64,000 nt of DNA, taken from NCBI RefSeq assembly GCF_021043375.1, contig NZ_JAJNDV010000001.1, positions 275,058-339,057 of the forward strand, read 5' to 3'. The position numbers and the translations under genes are program-made. Source of the DNA: Sphingomonas sp. IC-56 (lineage in GTDB: Bacteria; Pseudomonadota; Alphaproteobacteria; Sphingomonadales; Sphingomonadaceae). Of the stretch, positions 1 to 9,229 are shown in pieces; the stretch's first letter is position 1; every line of letters begins with the position of its first letter. The notes beneath the pieces were generated by a model. The model made no database searches and was not told the origin of the DNA. It worked only from the letters and a program-made list of their open reading frames with translations.

Positions 1-569
1 CGGTGGTGAATGCCGCGCACAAGCAGCGCGTGGAGAACTGGATTCAGACCGGCGTCGACGAAGGCGCAGAGCTCGTCGTCGACGGGCGCGGCTTCCAGTT
101 GCAAGGTCATGAGCAGGGCTTCTTCATCGGCCCCTCGCTGTTCGACCGCGTGACCCCGGACATGAGCGCCTACAAGGAAGAGATCTTCGGCCCCGTCCTT
201 CAGATCGTCCGCGCGCCCGATTTCGAAACCGCGGTTCGCCTGCCCAGCGAGCACCAGTATGGCAACGGCGTCGCGATCTTCACCCGCAATGGCCACGCTG
301 CACGCGAATTCGCCGCCCGGGTAAATGTCGGCATGGTCGGCATCAACGTGCCAATCCCCGTGCCCGTCGCCTATCACAGCTTCGGTGGCTGGAAGCGCTC
401 GGCGTTCGGCGACATTAACCAGCATGGGATGGAGGGCGTCCGCTTCTGGACCAAGACGAAGACGGTCACCCAGCGCTGGCCTGATGGCTCGGTCGACTTG
501 CCCCGCGGCAGCGAAGATGGCGGCCCCAGCCGTATCCAGGACGCCTTCGTCATCCCCACCATGGGCTGA
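1..569 (+). CDS. mmsA: Methylmalonate-semialdehyde dehydrogenase, C-terminal part (5' truncated by window)
   Basis: CoA-acylating aldehyde dehydrogenase that converts methylmalonate semialdehyde to propionyl-CoA at the end of valine degradation. Only about the last 188 residues are present; the reading frame enters from upstream, so the true start and the catalytic Cys lie outside the window. Seen here are the ALDH motif EEIFGPVLQIVRA (about residues 60-72 of the visible part) and the C-terminal FGGWKRSAFGDINQHG followed by FWTKTKTVTQRW, typical of MmsA. It ends 4 bases before an acyl-CoA dehydrogenase and heads a run of valine-catabolic genes, which supports MmsA over other aldehyde dehydrogenases. 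Confidence 0.93.
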   Translation, partial: VVNAAHKQRVENWIQTGVDEGAELVVDGRGFQLQGHEQGFFIGPSLFDRVTPDMSAYKEEIFGPVLQIVRAPDFETAVRLPSEHQYGNGVAIFTRNGHAAREFAARVNVGMVGINVPIPVPVAYHSFGGWKRSAFGDINQHGMEGVRFWTKTKTVTQRWPDGSVDLPRGSEDGGPSRIQDAFVIPTMG

Positions 570-573
570 AGCA

Positions 574-1719
574 ATGACACACCAGTTCGACCTCACCGAC
601 GAGCAGCGCCAGATCCAGGAAATGGCGCAGCAATTCACCGCCGACCGCATCTCGCCGCACGCGGCTGAGTGGGACGACAAGCACATCTTCCCGCGTGACA
701 CGATTCGGGCCGCGGCCGAACTCGGCTTCGCCTCGATCTACGTGTCCGAGGAAAGCGGCGGGATCGGCCTCGGCCGGCTTGAATCGGCGCTGATCATGGA
801 GGCGATGGCCTATGGCTGCCCCTCCACCAGCGCGTTCATCTCGATCCACAACATGGCGAGTTGGATGATCGACCGCTTCGGATCGCAGACCGTCAAGGAC
901 AAGTATCTCCCCAGCCTCGTCACCATGGACCGGCTGGCCAGCTACTGCCTGACCGAGCCCTGCTCGGGCTCGGACGCCGCCGCGCTCAAAACCCGCGCGG
1001 TCCGCGATGGCGACCATTATGTCGTCACTGGCACCAAGCAGTTCATCTCCGGCGGCGGCGAGAACGAGGTCTACGTGACCATGGTCCGCACCGGCGAGGA
1101 AGGCCCCAAGGGCATCTCGGCGCTGGTGATCGAAAAGGACATGCCCGGCGTCAGCTTCGGCGCACAGGAGCGCAAGCTCGGCTGGCACTCGCAGCCTACT
1201 GCGGCGGTGATCCTCGAGGAAGTCCGCGTGCCCGTCGAGAACCTGGTCGGCGCCGAAGGCGAAGGCTTCCGCATCGCCATGATGGGCCTGGACGGCGGCC
1301 GCCTCAACATCGGCGCGTGCAGCCTGGGCGGCGCCCAGCGCTGCCTCGACGAGGCAGTCCGCTACACCAAGGATCGCCAGCAGTTCGGCAAGCCCATCGC
1401 CGACTTCCAGAACACGCAGTTCACCCTGGCCGACATGGCCACCGAGCTGGAGGCTGCCCGCGCCCTCCTCTACCTCGCCGCCGCCAAGGTGACCGACAAC
1501 GCCCCCGACAAGACCCGCTTCGCCGCCATGGCCAAGCGCTTCGCGACCGACGTCGGCAGCGCGGTGGTCGACCGCGCGCTGCAACTGCACGGCGGCTATG
1601 GCTATCTCCAGGACTATCCGATCGAACGCTTCTGGCGCGACCTGCGCGTCCACTCGATCCTGGAAGGCACCAACCAGGTTATGCGCATGATCGTTGGCCG
1701 AGACCTGGTGCGGCAGTGA
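574..1719 (+). CDS. Acyl-CoA dehydrogenase, probably isobutyryl-CoA dehydrogenase
   Basis: FAD enzyme of 381 aa that should oxidise isobutyryl-CoA to methacrylyl-CoA. The open frame extends upstream to 325, but ATG at 574 gives the family's normal N-terminus (FDLTDEQRQIQEMAQQF) and avoids overlapping mmsA. Motifs seen: YCLTEPCSGSDAAALKT (flavin/substrate binding), KQFISGGGENEVYV, QLHGGYGYLQDYPIERFWRD, and the C-terminal HSILEGTNQVMRM, whose Glu near residue 364 is the expected catalytic base. The valine operon context (mmsA before, 3-hydroxyisobutyryl-CoA hydrolase, hydratase and mmsB after) favours isobutyryl-CoA over other short branched substrates; exact specificity is inference. Confidence 0.92.
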   Translation: MTHQFDLTDEQRQIQEMAQQFTADRISPHAAEWDDKHIFPRDTIRAAAELGFASIYVSEESGGIGLGRLESALIMEAMAYGCPSTSAFISIHNMASWMIDRFGSQTVKDKYLPSLVTMDRLASYCLTEPCSGSDAAALKTRAVRDGDHYVVTGTKQFISGGGENEVYVTMVRTGEEGPKGISALVIEKDMPGVSFGAQERKLGWHSQPTAAVILEEVRVPVENLVGAEGEGFRIAMMGLDGGRLNIGACSLGGAQRCLDEAVRYTKDRQQFGKPIADFQNTQFTLADMATELEAARALLYLAAAKVTDNAPDKTRFAAMAKRFATDVGSAVVDRALQLHGGYGYLQDYPIERFWRDLRVHSILEGTNQVMRMIVGRDLVRQ

Positions 1720-2759
1720 GCGACGGCGTCCTCACCTCCATCGACGGCCGCGTCGGCCGCATCCGCCTGAATCGTCCCAAGGCACTGCACGCTCTTAACA
1801 CCGCCATGTGCCAGGCAATGCTTGAGGCGCTCGAGGCGTGGGAAGCCGACCCCGCGGTCGAAGCGATCCTCATCGATCATGCCGAAGGCCGCGGCTTCTG
1901 CGCGGGCGGCGACATCCGCATGATCGCGGAAAGCGGTGCGGGCGATGGCAAGGACGCCGCGGCGTTCTTCCATGTCGAATACCGCATGAACCACAGGCTG
2001 TTCACCTACCCCAAGCCGGTCGTTACCTTCATGGACGGCATCACCATGGGCGGCGGCGTCGGCATCTCGCTTCCTGCCAGGTTCCGCGTCGCGACTGAGA
2101 ACACCAAGTTCGCCATGCCCGAGACCGGCATCGGCCTGTTCCCCGACGTGGGCGGCGGCTGGTATCTATCGCGCCTTGCCGGCCGGATGGGCGAGTACAT
2201 CGCACTCACCGGCCACCGACTCGACGGCGCAGAGTGCCTCGCGCTTGGCCTCGCCACCCACTATCTTCCCGCCGACAGGCTTGAGGAAGCCAAGGCGCGC
2301 ATCTCCGCCGCTCCCGGTGACATCCAGTCCGTGCTCGACGAACTATCGTCTCCCGCGCCGGATCCGCGCATCCTCGGCCGCCGCGCCGCCATCGATCGGC
2401 TCTTCGCCTCCGACAAACTGGAAGGCATCTTCGCCGCACTCGAGGCGGACGACAGCGAGTGGGCGCAGCAACAGCTCGCCACGTTGCGCACCAAGTCGCC
2501 CCAGGCGTGCAAGGTCTCGCTCCGCCTGCTTGCCGAGGGCCGCGCGATGCCAAGCTTCGCCGACGAGATGGTCCAGGAATATGCCGTCGCCACCCGCGTC
2601 GGCCGCCTGCCGGACTTTGCCGAGGGCGTCCGCGCAGTGATCCTCGACAAGGACAATGCGCCGCGATGGAACCCTGCCACGCCCGAAGCGGTGACGCAGG
2701 ACCGCATCGACGCCATCTTCGCACCGCTGCCTGAGGATCAGGCGTGGACGCCGGCCTGA
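1716..2759 (+). CDS. 3-hydroxyisobutyryl-CoA hydrolase (enoyl-CoA hydratase/isomerase superfamily)
   Basis: 347-aa crotonase-fold enzyme that hydrolyses 3-hydroxyisobutyryl-CoA to the free acid in valine degradation. I chose the GTG at 1716, which overlaps the previous stop (GTGA) and gives a normal N-terminus ([20 protein letters not shown]). Seen: [33 protein letters not shown] and [20 protein letters not shown], the last being the long signature that separates the hydrolase subgroup from ordinary hydratases. The C-terminal extension (residues about 230-347) also matches the hydrolase group. Translational coupling suggests co-expression with the dehydrogenase. Confidence 0.92.
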   Translation: MSDGVLTSIDGRVGRIRLNRPKALHALNTAMCQAMLEALEAWEADPAVEAILIDHAEGRGFCAGGDIRMIAESGAGDGKDAAAFFHVEYRMNHRLFTYPKPVVTFMDGITMGGGVGISLPARFRVATENTKFAMPETGIGLFPDVGGGWYLSRLAGRMGEYIALTGHRLDGAECLALGLATHYLPADRLEEAKARISAAPGDIQSVLDELSSPAPDPRILGRRAAIDRLFASDKLEGIFAALEADDSEWAQQQLATLRTKSPQACKVSLRLLAEGRAMPSFADEMVQEYAVATRVGRLPDFAEGVRAVILDKDNAPRWNPATPEAVTQDRIDAIFAPLPEDQAWTPA

Positions 2760-2773
2760 ACAAGGAAGACCCG

Positions 2774-3550
2774 ATGTCGAACTACGAAGCCATTCTCGTC
2801 GAGCAGCGCGGCGCCGTCACGCTCGTCACGCTCAACCGGCCCAAGGCGCTCAACGCGCTCAACAGCCAGATCCTGTCCGAACTGCTCAATGCCATGCGCG
2901 CCTTCGACGCCGACACCTCGCAGGGTTGCGCCGTCATCACAGGCAGCGAAAAGGCGTTCGCAGCCGGCGCCGACATCAAGGAGATGCAGGCCCAGGGCTT
3001 TGCCGACATGTACGGCCATGACTTCTTTGCCGGCTGGGACGCCTTCACCCGCACCCGCAAGCCGATCATCGCCGCGGTCGCGGGCTATGCGCTGGGCGGC
3101 GGCTGCGAGCTGGCGATGATGTGCGACTTCATCCTCGCCGCCGACACCGCCAAGTTCGGCCAGCCCGAGATCAAGCTCGCCGTCTCGCCTGGCATGGGCG
3201 GCTCGCAGCGCCTCACCCGCGCCGTGGGCAAGGCCAAGGCGATGGAGATGTGCCTCACCGGCCGGATGATGGACGCCGAAGAGGCTGAGCGCGCAGGACT
3301 GGTAAGCCGCATCCTTCCAGCCGCCGAGTTGCTGGAAGACGCTTTGAAGACCGCCGCGACCATTGCCGCCATGGCCCCGCTGGCCGTCAAGGCGAACAAG
3401 GAAATGGTCGACATCGCGTACGAGACGACGCTCGCCCAGGGCGTGCAGTTCGAACGGCGCCTCTTCCACGCCCTGTTCGGCACGCAGGACCAGAAGGAAG
3501 GCATGACGGCCTTCGTCGAAAAGCGTCCTGGTAGCTGGACGGGTAAATAA
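2774..3550 (+). CDS. Enoyl-CoA hydratase (methacrylyl-CoA hydration step)
   Basis: 258-aa crotonase-family hydratase. An in-frame ATG at 2744 exists, but the ATG at 2774 is preceded by AAGGAAGA and gives the standard start [20 protein letters not shown]. Motifs: [11 protein letters not shown] (oxyanion-hole region, residues about 60-70), [12 protein letters not shown] with the first catalytic Glu, and [18 protein letters not shown] with the second. In the operon it would hydrate methacrylyl-CoA to 3-hydroxyisobutyryl-CoA. A broader short-chain specificity is possible. Confidence 0.92.
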   Translation: MSNYEAILVEQRGAVTLVTLNRPKALNALNSQILSELLNAMRAFDADTSQGCAVITGSEKAFAAGADIKEMQAQGFADMYGHDFFAGWDAFTRTRKPIIAAVAGYALGGGCELAMMCDFILAADTAKFGQPEIKLAVSPGMGGSQRLTRAVGKAKAMEMCLTGRMMDAEEAERAGLVSRILPAAELLEDALKTAATIAAMAPLAVKANKEMVDIAYETTLAQGVQFERRLFHALFGTQDQKEGMTAFVEKRPGSWTGK

Positions 3551-3576
3551 CAGAACAAGCTCCTGGAGAGGACAAG

Positions 3577-4452
3577 ATGGCACGCATCGCATTCATCGGC
3601 TTGGGCAACATGGGCGGCGGCATGGCGGCGAACCTCGCCAAGGCCGGGCATGACGTACGCGCCTTCGACCTGAGCCAGGACGCGCTCGACAAGGCGAAAA
3701 AGGCTGGCTGCCTCCCCGCCGCAACCGCCGTCGACGCGATCGAGGGCGCCGAGGCCGTCATCACCATGCTGCCGGCTGGCCGCTACGTCGAAGCCGTCTA
3801 TGCCGACAGCGTGTTCGAACATGCCGAGCCGGGCGCAATCCTGATCGACTGCTCGACGATCGACGTCGCCACCGCGCGCCGCGTCGCGCAGGCGGCGACC
3901 GACCACGGCCTCACCGCGGTCGACGCCCCCGTCTCGGGCGGCATCGCCGCGGCCAATGCCGGAACCCTCACCTTCATGGTCGGCGGCAGCGCCACTGCCT
4001 TCGAAAAGGCAGAGCCCTTCCTGTCCGACATGGGCAAGTCGGTGATCCACGCGGGCGCCAATGGCGCAGGCCAGGCCGCCAAGATCTGCAACAACATGAT
4101 CCTCGGCGCGACGATGATCGCCACCTGCGAGGCCTTCGTGCTCGCGGAAAAGCTCGGGCTCGACCCGCAGAAATTCTACGACGTCGCGTCGGTCAGCTCG
4201 GGTCAGAGCTGGTCGGTCACCAGCTATTGCCCTGTCCCAGGCGTCGGCCCGGAAACGCCTGCCGACCGCGACTATCAGGGTGGTTTCGCTGCGCCCTTGA
4301 TGCTCAAGGACCTCCGCCTTGCGATGGAAGCAGCCGGCAGCGTCGACGCGCAAACCCCGATCGGCGCACGCGCCGCAGAGCTCTACGAGGCGTTCGTCGC
4401 GGGTGAAGGCGCCGGCCTAGACTTCTCGGGGATCATCAAGACGCTGCGCTGA
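3577..4452 (+). CDS. mmsB: 3-hydroxyisobutyrate dehydrogenase
   Basis: 291-aa NAD-dependent beta-hydroxyacid dehydrogenase oxidising 3-hydroxyisobutyrate to methylmalonate semialdehyde, the substrate of MmsA at the head of the operon. The N-terminal Rossmann motif is GLGNMGGGMAANLAKAGHDV; the substrate motif DAPVSGGIAAANAGTLTFMVGG and the catalytic-Lys motif GAGQAAKICNNMI are intact. Start ATG 3577 has GGAGAGGA about 7 bases upstream. It is the last gene of the valine operon; the next gene starts 44 bases on and is unrelated. Confidence 0.95.
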   Translation: MARIAFIGLGNMGGGMAANLAKAGHDVRAFDLSQDALDKAKKAGCLPAATAVDAIEGAEAVITMLPAGRYVEAVYADSVFEHAEPGAILIDCSTIDVATARRVAQAATDHGLTAVDAPVSGGIAAANAGTLTFMVGGSATAFEKAEPFLSDMGKSVIHAGANGAGQAAKICNNMILGATMIATCEAFVLAEKLGLDPQKFYDVASVSSGQSWSVTSYCPVPGVGPETPADRDYQGGFAAPLMLKDLRLAMEAAGSVDAQTPIGARAAELYEAFVAGEGAGLDFSGIIKTLR

Positions 4453-4496
4453 ACGGCCTTAACTGCCTGTTTGCCGATCGGGCGCATAACAAGTCC

Positions 4497-5426
4497 ATGC
4501 GCCCGCTCCTTGCCCTGCTCGCCCTAGCCGCTCCTGCCGCCGCCCAGAGCCAGCAGCGCGCCCCCTTCGTCATCGCCGAGACCGGCCAGGGCTTCGCCAC
4601 GCTCGACGAAGCGGTAAGCGAAGTGCGCGACGGCACCGCCACCATCCTGATCGCACCAGGCACCTATCGCCAGTGCACGGTCCAGGCCGGCGGCCACATC
4701 ACCTTCAAGGCGGCGGTGCCGGGCAAGGCCATCTTCGAAGCCGAAACCTGCGAGGACAAGGCCGCATTCGTCCTGCGCGGCCGCGGCTCGGTCGTCGATG
4801 GCATCGTCTTTCGCGGCTATTCGGTGAACGACGGCAACGGCGCCGGCATCCGCATCGAAATGGGCGACCTCACCGTCACCAACTCGATGTTCCTCGACAG
4901 CCAGGAAGGCATACTTGGCGGCGGTCACGAGACGGTGCGCCGCATTACCGTCGACCGCTCCACCTTCTCGGGCCTGGGCCAGTGCGAGACCGAGAATTGC
5001 AGCCACTCGATCTATCTGGCGGTCGACGGGCTGGTCACCGTCACCCGCTCGCGATTCGAGCGAGGCACCGGCGGCCACTACGTCAAGCTGCGCGCCCGCC
5101 AGGTGCAGATCACCAACAACAGCTTCGACGACAGCCGCGGCAGCAAGACCAACTACATGATCGACCTGTCCGAAGGCGGCACCGGCCTGATCTCCGGCAA
5201 CACCTTCGTCCAGGGTCGGAACAAGGAGAACAACTCCGGCCTGATCGTCGTCGCGGCTGAGGGCAAGACCTACCCCTCGGCCGGGCTGCGGGTGGAGGGC
5301 AACACCGCCACCCTCGCCCCCGGCGCGCCGACCAACCCCGCCTTCGTCGCCGATCTCAGTGGACAGCAGATCCAGCTTGGCAACAACAAGCTGGGAGCCG
5401 GCATCCGCCCCTTCGAACGGCGCTAG
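4497..5426 (+). CDS. Exported right-handed parallel beta-helix repeat protein
   Basis: 309 aa with a Sec signal peptide (residues 1-16, cleaved after APAAA). The rest has the rhythmic Val/Ile/Asn pattern of a right-handed beta-helix of the pectate-lyase type (for example FRGYSVNDGNGAGIRIEM, VTNSMFLDSQEGILGGG, VTRSRFERGTGGHYVKL, ITNNSFDDSRGSK, ISGNTFVQG). Such folds usually bind or cleave polysaccharides, but no specific lyase signature stands out. The gene ends one base before the convergent phosphatase gene. Substrate unknown. Confidence 0.82.
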   Translation: MRPLLALLALAAPAAAQSQQRAPFVIAETGQGFATLDEAVSEVRDGTATILIAPGTYRQCTVQAGGHITFKAAVPGKAIFEAETCEDKAAFVLRGRGSVVDGIVFRGYSVNDGNGAGIRIEMGDLTVTNSMFLDSQEGILGGGHETVRRITVDRSTFSGLGQCETENCSHSIYLAVDGLVTVTRSRFERGTGGHYVKLRARQVQITNNSFDDSRGSKTNYMIDLSEGGTGLISGNTFVQGRNKENNSGLIVVAAEGKTYPSAGLRVEGNTATLAPGAPTNPAFVADLSGQQIQLGNNKLGAGIRPFERR

Positions 5427-5427
5427 C

Positions 5428-7077
5428 TCACCGGCAGCTGTCACCCGGGCCCGCATCCAGATCCAGGCAGCGCCCGTCGATCTCGACCGGCACCGGCACC
5501 TTGACCAGCGCGGCCAGCGTCGGGGCGATGTCGACCGTCTCGACCGACAGCGGTTGCTCGAACCCCGTCATGCCCTTGCGCCAGAACAGGATCGGCACGC
5601 GCCGGTCATAGTCCCAGAAGCTGCCATGCGTCGCCACCGACCGACCCATCGGATCGGCGATCGACGTCACCCGCGGCTTCAGCGCCACGACGAAATCGCC
5701 CGAGCGTGACGGATCAAAGGATTCGCGCGCTCGCTCCAGCATCGTCCAGGTCTCGGGAGGCGTGGTCGGGCGCGGCGTCGCCAGGATCTGCGCACGGGTA
5801 TAGACGCCATGGACCTGCGGATGCGCGGCATAGCGCCGCATCGCCTCGGCCAGCACCTTGTCACGCTGCGCCTTGGGCAGCACCGGGTCGACATAGATGT
5901 CCCCCGCAGCGCTGCCGCGCAGCGGATTGCCAGCGATGCCCAGCTTGGCCGCGATCTCGGCGCCAGCGGCCTTAGGGTCCAGCGCGCGATCCATCCGTGC
6001 GGCGGTAGGGGCGGCGTGCTCGTCATGCCGCTCGGGCAGGTCGTGGCCGCCATGGTCGGCGGTCAGCGCCACCGCATAGTCCACGCCCGTCTTGTCCAGC
6101 ACGGCGAACAGCTTGCCCAGCGTCTGGTCCAGCGCGAACATCTGGATGCACATCTCGCTGCCTTCGGTGCCAAAGGTGTGCCCGACATAGTCCGTCGCCG
6201 ACGCCCCCAGGATCAGCAGATCGGTATGCCCGCCCTGGCCCAGCTTCATGTCGGTGGCGACGCCTGCGCCCAGCGCCAGGATCGCCTCGTCGAACTCGGG
6301 CGAGGCGCGGAACGCGCCGGCGTTCCCGGCGGTACGCGCGAAGCGGCCGTCGCCCACCGTCTTGGTCGCACCCAGCCGGATCGCCCGGCTGCGCGCCTGG
6401 CAGAATGCCGGCAGCGCCATCGGCGCCTGCGCCTCGCCGATACGCGCCGTCACATTGGCGTTCATGCGGGTGACCATCGCCGGTGCGGTGCGACCAGCAT
6501 AGGACACGAACGCCTTGCCATTCCACCACCAGAGTTCGTCGACCTTGTGGCCGCCCATCATCACTGCGGCGCGATCCTTGCCCGCCACCGAGACGACGCG
6601 GGTCGCCGGGTCAGCGAGCTTCATCCACTCGCCCAGCGTGGGCACCTTCAAATGCTTGTCGGACACCGTGTAGCTGTCGGAGTCGCTGCCGGGCACGCTC
6701 TCGTCCTCGGCGCAGTAGACCTTCTTGTCCGCGCGCGGCGCGTTGAAGTCGACCCACTCATTGGCGACGATCCCGGTCCGCCAGGGCCGCGCACCGCTCA
6801 GAATCGTGGAATGCCCCGGGCACGTCTCGGTCGCGGCATGGCTCTGATAGCCCGACGGGAACACCACCCCGGACATCAGCCGCGCCAGCCCGCCAGTGAA
6901 CTGCGCCCGGTATTCCGCGAACAAGTCGGCGGAGAACTGGTCGACGGAGATCACCACCACCAGGTTGGGCGGCGAAGTCGGCGCCGCAGCGGGCGCTGGT
7001 GCCGGCGCCTGCTGGGCAGTGGCGGGCGACGCAGCTAGCAGCGCCAGCGCGGCGGCAATGGGGGGTGCGAACTTCAT
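5428..7077 (-). CDS. phoK: Exported alkaline phosphatase, PhoK-like
   Basis: 549-aa periplasmic or secreted alkaline phosphatase of the threonine-nucleophile type (PafA/PhoK group). The frame is open to 7203, but ATG 7077 begins a clear signal peptide (residues 1-22, ending ASPATAQQ). Active-site motifs: ISVDQFSADLF (metal Asp), ATETCPGHSTILSG (Thr nucleophile), DYVGHTFGTEG, TADHGGHDLPERH and SVATHGSFWDYDRRVPIL (metal ligands). By memory it closely resembles PhoK of Sphingomonas sp. BSAR-1 along its whole length. It releases phosphate from monoesters outside the cytoplasm. It is divergent from dsbD with a 74-base gap, in which I see no recognisable Pho box. Confidence 0.92.
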   Translation of the reverse strand: MKFAPPIAAALALLAASPATAQQAPAPAPAAAPTSPPNLVVVISVDQFSADLFAEYRAQFTGGLARLMSGVVFPSGYQSHAATETCPGHSTILSGARPWRTGIVANEWVDFNAPRADKKVYCAEDESVPGSDSDSYTVSDKHLKVPTLGEWMKLADPATRVVSVAGKDRAAVMMGGHKVDELWWWNGKAFVSYAGRTAPAMVTRMNANVTARIGEAQAPMALPAFCQARSRAIRLGATKTVGDGRFARTAGNAGAFRASPEFDEAILALGAGVATDMKLGQGGHTDLLILGASATDYVGHTFGTEGSEMCIQMFALDQTLGKLFAVLDKTGVDYAVALTADHGGHDLPERHDEHAAPTAARMDRALDPKAAGAEIAAKLGIAGNPLRGSAAGDIYVDPVLPKAQRDKVLAEAMRRYAAHPQVHGVYTRAQILATPRPTTPPETWTMLERARESFDPSRSGDFVVALKPRVTSIADPMGRSVATHGSFWDYDRRVPILFWRKGMTGFEQPLSVETVDIAPTLAALVKVPVPVEIDGRCLDLDAGPGDSCR

Positions 7078-7151
7078 GGGGGCCGGCTCCGGCAAGGAAA
7101 GGATATGCACCCAGCTATTGTCCAACGGCGCGTCCTGGGCAAGGACAGCCA

Positions 7152-9161
7152 ATGGCCTTGCTTCGTTTCGGATTGATGTCGCTGCTGCTGGCGCTTGCCG
7201 CACTGCCCGCGGCCGCCCAGCCGGTGGGCAAGGGCCCGCATGTCCGCATCACCCTGCTGGCCGAAACCGATCGTCCCGCTGCGGGCAGCGAAGTAACGCT
7301 GGCCTTCGCTTCGGTCCCCGAAAAGGGCTGGCACGCTTATTGGCAGAATCCCGGCGATGCGGGCCTCCCGGCACGCTATGACTGGTCGCTGCCAGCGGAC
7401 GTGACCACAGGCGATCCTCGCTATCCGGTGCCCCAGCGGCTGCTCATCTCCGGGCTGATGAACTATGTGTATGAAAAGCCCTTCGCGCCGCTGGTGACGC
7501 TGAAGCTGCCCCCGAACGTCAGCGGCACGCTGCCGATCCGGGTGAAGCTCGATTATCTGGTATGCACCGACGCGATCTGCGTGCCCGAACGCGCCGAGCT
7601 CACGACCACACTGACCGTGGGCGACGGCAGCATCACCGCCGACCGCCACGCACAGTTTGACGCCTGGCGCGCCGCCCTGCCCAAGCCGCTCGGCAGCACC
7701 GCGCGCTTCGAGGTCGAGGGCCAGAGCATCCGCCTTGCGATCCCCTACCCAGCGGGTGCGGCGCTTGGCGATGCCTATTTCTACCCGCTGACTCAGAACG
7801 CAATCGACTACGCCGCGCCCCAGACCGTCACCCGCGATGGCGACCGACTCGTTATCCAGACGGGTGCAAAAGGGCAGCCGGCAAAGCTGGAAGGGCTGCT
7901 CCAGGCGGGCGGGCGCGGACTGCTCGTCACTGCCGAGCCAGGCTCCGTCCCCGCTCCTGCGTCGCCGACCAGCGGCAGCGTGGCGACTGCCGCCCTCGCC
8001 TTCCTCGCCGCGATTCTGGGCGGGCTGATCCTCAACATCATGCCGTGCGTCTTCCCGATCCTCAGCTTGAAGGCGCTCAGCCTCGCCAAGGGCAACGGTG
8101 CCGACCCGCGCGGCGAGGCGCTGGCCTATACCGCCGGGGTAGTGCTGGTGTGCCTCGCGCTGGGCGGGGCCTTGCTCGCCCTCCGCGCCGGCGGAGCGGC
8201 CGCGGGCTGGGCGTTCCAGCTCCAGGACCCCCGCGTCATCCTGGTGCTGCTGTTGCTCACCACTGCAATCGCCCTCAACCTCGCTGGGCTTTTCGAAGTG
8301 AACGCACCCGGCCTCGCCAATCGCGCGGCGGCCAGTGGCCGGGGCGGCGCCTTCGCCACCGGCGCTCTCGCCGCGTTCGTCGCCACCCCCTGCGCCGGAC
8401 CCTTCATGGCCTCGGCCCTTGGCGCCGCGCTGATCCTCCCCTGGCCCGCGGCGCTCGCGGTGTTTGCCGGCCTCGGCCTCGGCATCGCCCTCCCCTTCCT
8501 GCTGCTGGGCTTCGTGCCCGCACTCCGGCGCAGGCTCCCAAAGCCAGGCGCCTGGATGGCCACCTTCCGCCATCTGCTGTCGCTGCCGATGTTCCTAACC
8601 GCGCTCGCGCTCGCCTGGGTGCTCGGACGCCAGGCCGGGGTGAACGGCATGACCGTCGGCCTCGCCGCCGCGCTGCTCGCCGCCGTCGCGCTGTGGTGGG
8701 CGGGTATTCGCCAGCGTCGCGGCGCCTCCCGCGCCTGGCTGCCAGCCCTGCCGCTGCTGCTCCTCGCCTGCGCCAGCGCAGCCCTCGTGGGCCCCGCCCA
8801 GGCCGAGCAGCGCGCACCCTCGGGCGCCGAGCCCTTCAGCGAAGCGCGCCTTGCCCAGCTTCGCGCCGAGCGCCGCCCGGTCTTCGCCTATTTCACCGCC
8901 GACTGGTGCCTCAGCTGCAAGGTGAACGAGAAGGCGGTGATCGAGACCGACGCCGTGCGCAACGCCCTGCGCGACGGCAAGGTGGCGGTGCTGGTCGGCG
9001 ACTGGACTAATGGCGACCCGACGCTTGGCCGCTTCATCGAACGGCACAATCGCGCCGGGGTGCCGCTCTACCTGTGGTACGCTCCGGGCCAGCATGCACC
9101 CCAGCTTCTGCCGCAAATCCTCAGCCGCGCGCAGCTCGTAGACCTCGCCCGCGCACGTTAA
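7152..9161 (+). CDS. dsbD: Thiol:disulfide interchange protein, DsbD/ScsB type
   Basis: 669-aa inner-membrane protein carrying electrons from cytoplasmic thioredoxin to periplasmic thiol proteins. ATG 7152 (after AAGGACAGCC) starts a signal peptide ending PAAAQP. Order: periplasmic N-terminal domain (about 25-275) with LVCTDAICVPE supplying a Cys pair; eight-helix DsbD core (about 275-535) with the conserved Cys in ILNIMPCVFPIL and FVATPCAGPFM; C-terminal thioredoxin domain with YFTADWCLSCKVN. All three redox Cys pairs are intact. The N-domain with CTDAICVP is of the ScsB/DipZ kind rather than the E. coli DsbD kind. A divergent phosphatase gene precedes it. Confidence 0.92.
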   Translation: MALLRFGLMSLLLALAALPAAAQPVGKGPHVRITLLAETDRPAAGSEVTLAFASVPEKGWHAYWQNPGDAGLPARYDWSLPADVTTGDPRYPVPQRLLISGLMNYVYEKPFAPLVTLKLPPNVSGTLPIRVKLDYLVCTDAICVPERAELTTTLTVGDGSITADRHAQFDAWRAALPKPLGSTARFEVEGQSIRLAIPYPAGAALGDAYFYPLTQNAIDYAAPQTVTRDGDRLVIQTGAKGQPAKLEGLLQAGGRGLLVTAEPGSVPAPASPTSGSVATAALAFLAAILGGLILNIMPCVFPILSLKALSLAKGNGADPRGEALAYTAGVVLVCLALGGALLALRAGGAAAGWAFQLQDPRVILVLLLLTTAIALNLAGLFEVNAPGLANRAAASGRGGAFATGALAAFVATPCAGPFMASALGAALILPWPAALAVFAGLGLGIALPFLLLGFVPALRRRLPKPGAWMATFRHLLSLPMFLTALALAWVLGRQAGVNGMTVGLAAALLAAVALWWAGIRQRRGASRAWLPALPLLLLACASAALVGPAQAEQRAPSGAEPFSEARLAQLRAERRPVFAYFTADWCLSCKVNEKAVIETDAVRNALRDGKVAVLVGDWTNGDPTLGRFIERHNRAGVPLYLWYAPGQHAPQLLPQILSRAQLVDLARAR

Positions 9162-9229
9162 TTCGCTTGTACGCTGTAATGGCGCGATGCAGCATGGAAC
9201 TTGCAGGCACTTCAACGCTTGGAGCGCGA

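Noticed and set aside
7074..8573. 499-aa open frame on the minus strand opposite dsbD
   Set aside because: Shadow of a high-GC gene; the plus-strand DsbD has all motifs, while this translation is Glu/Arg/Gly-rich without a recognisable fold.
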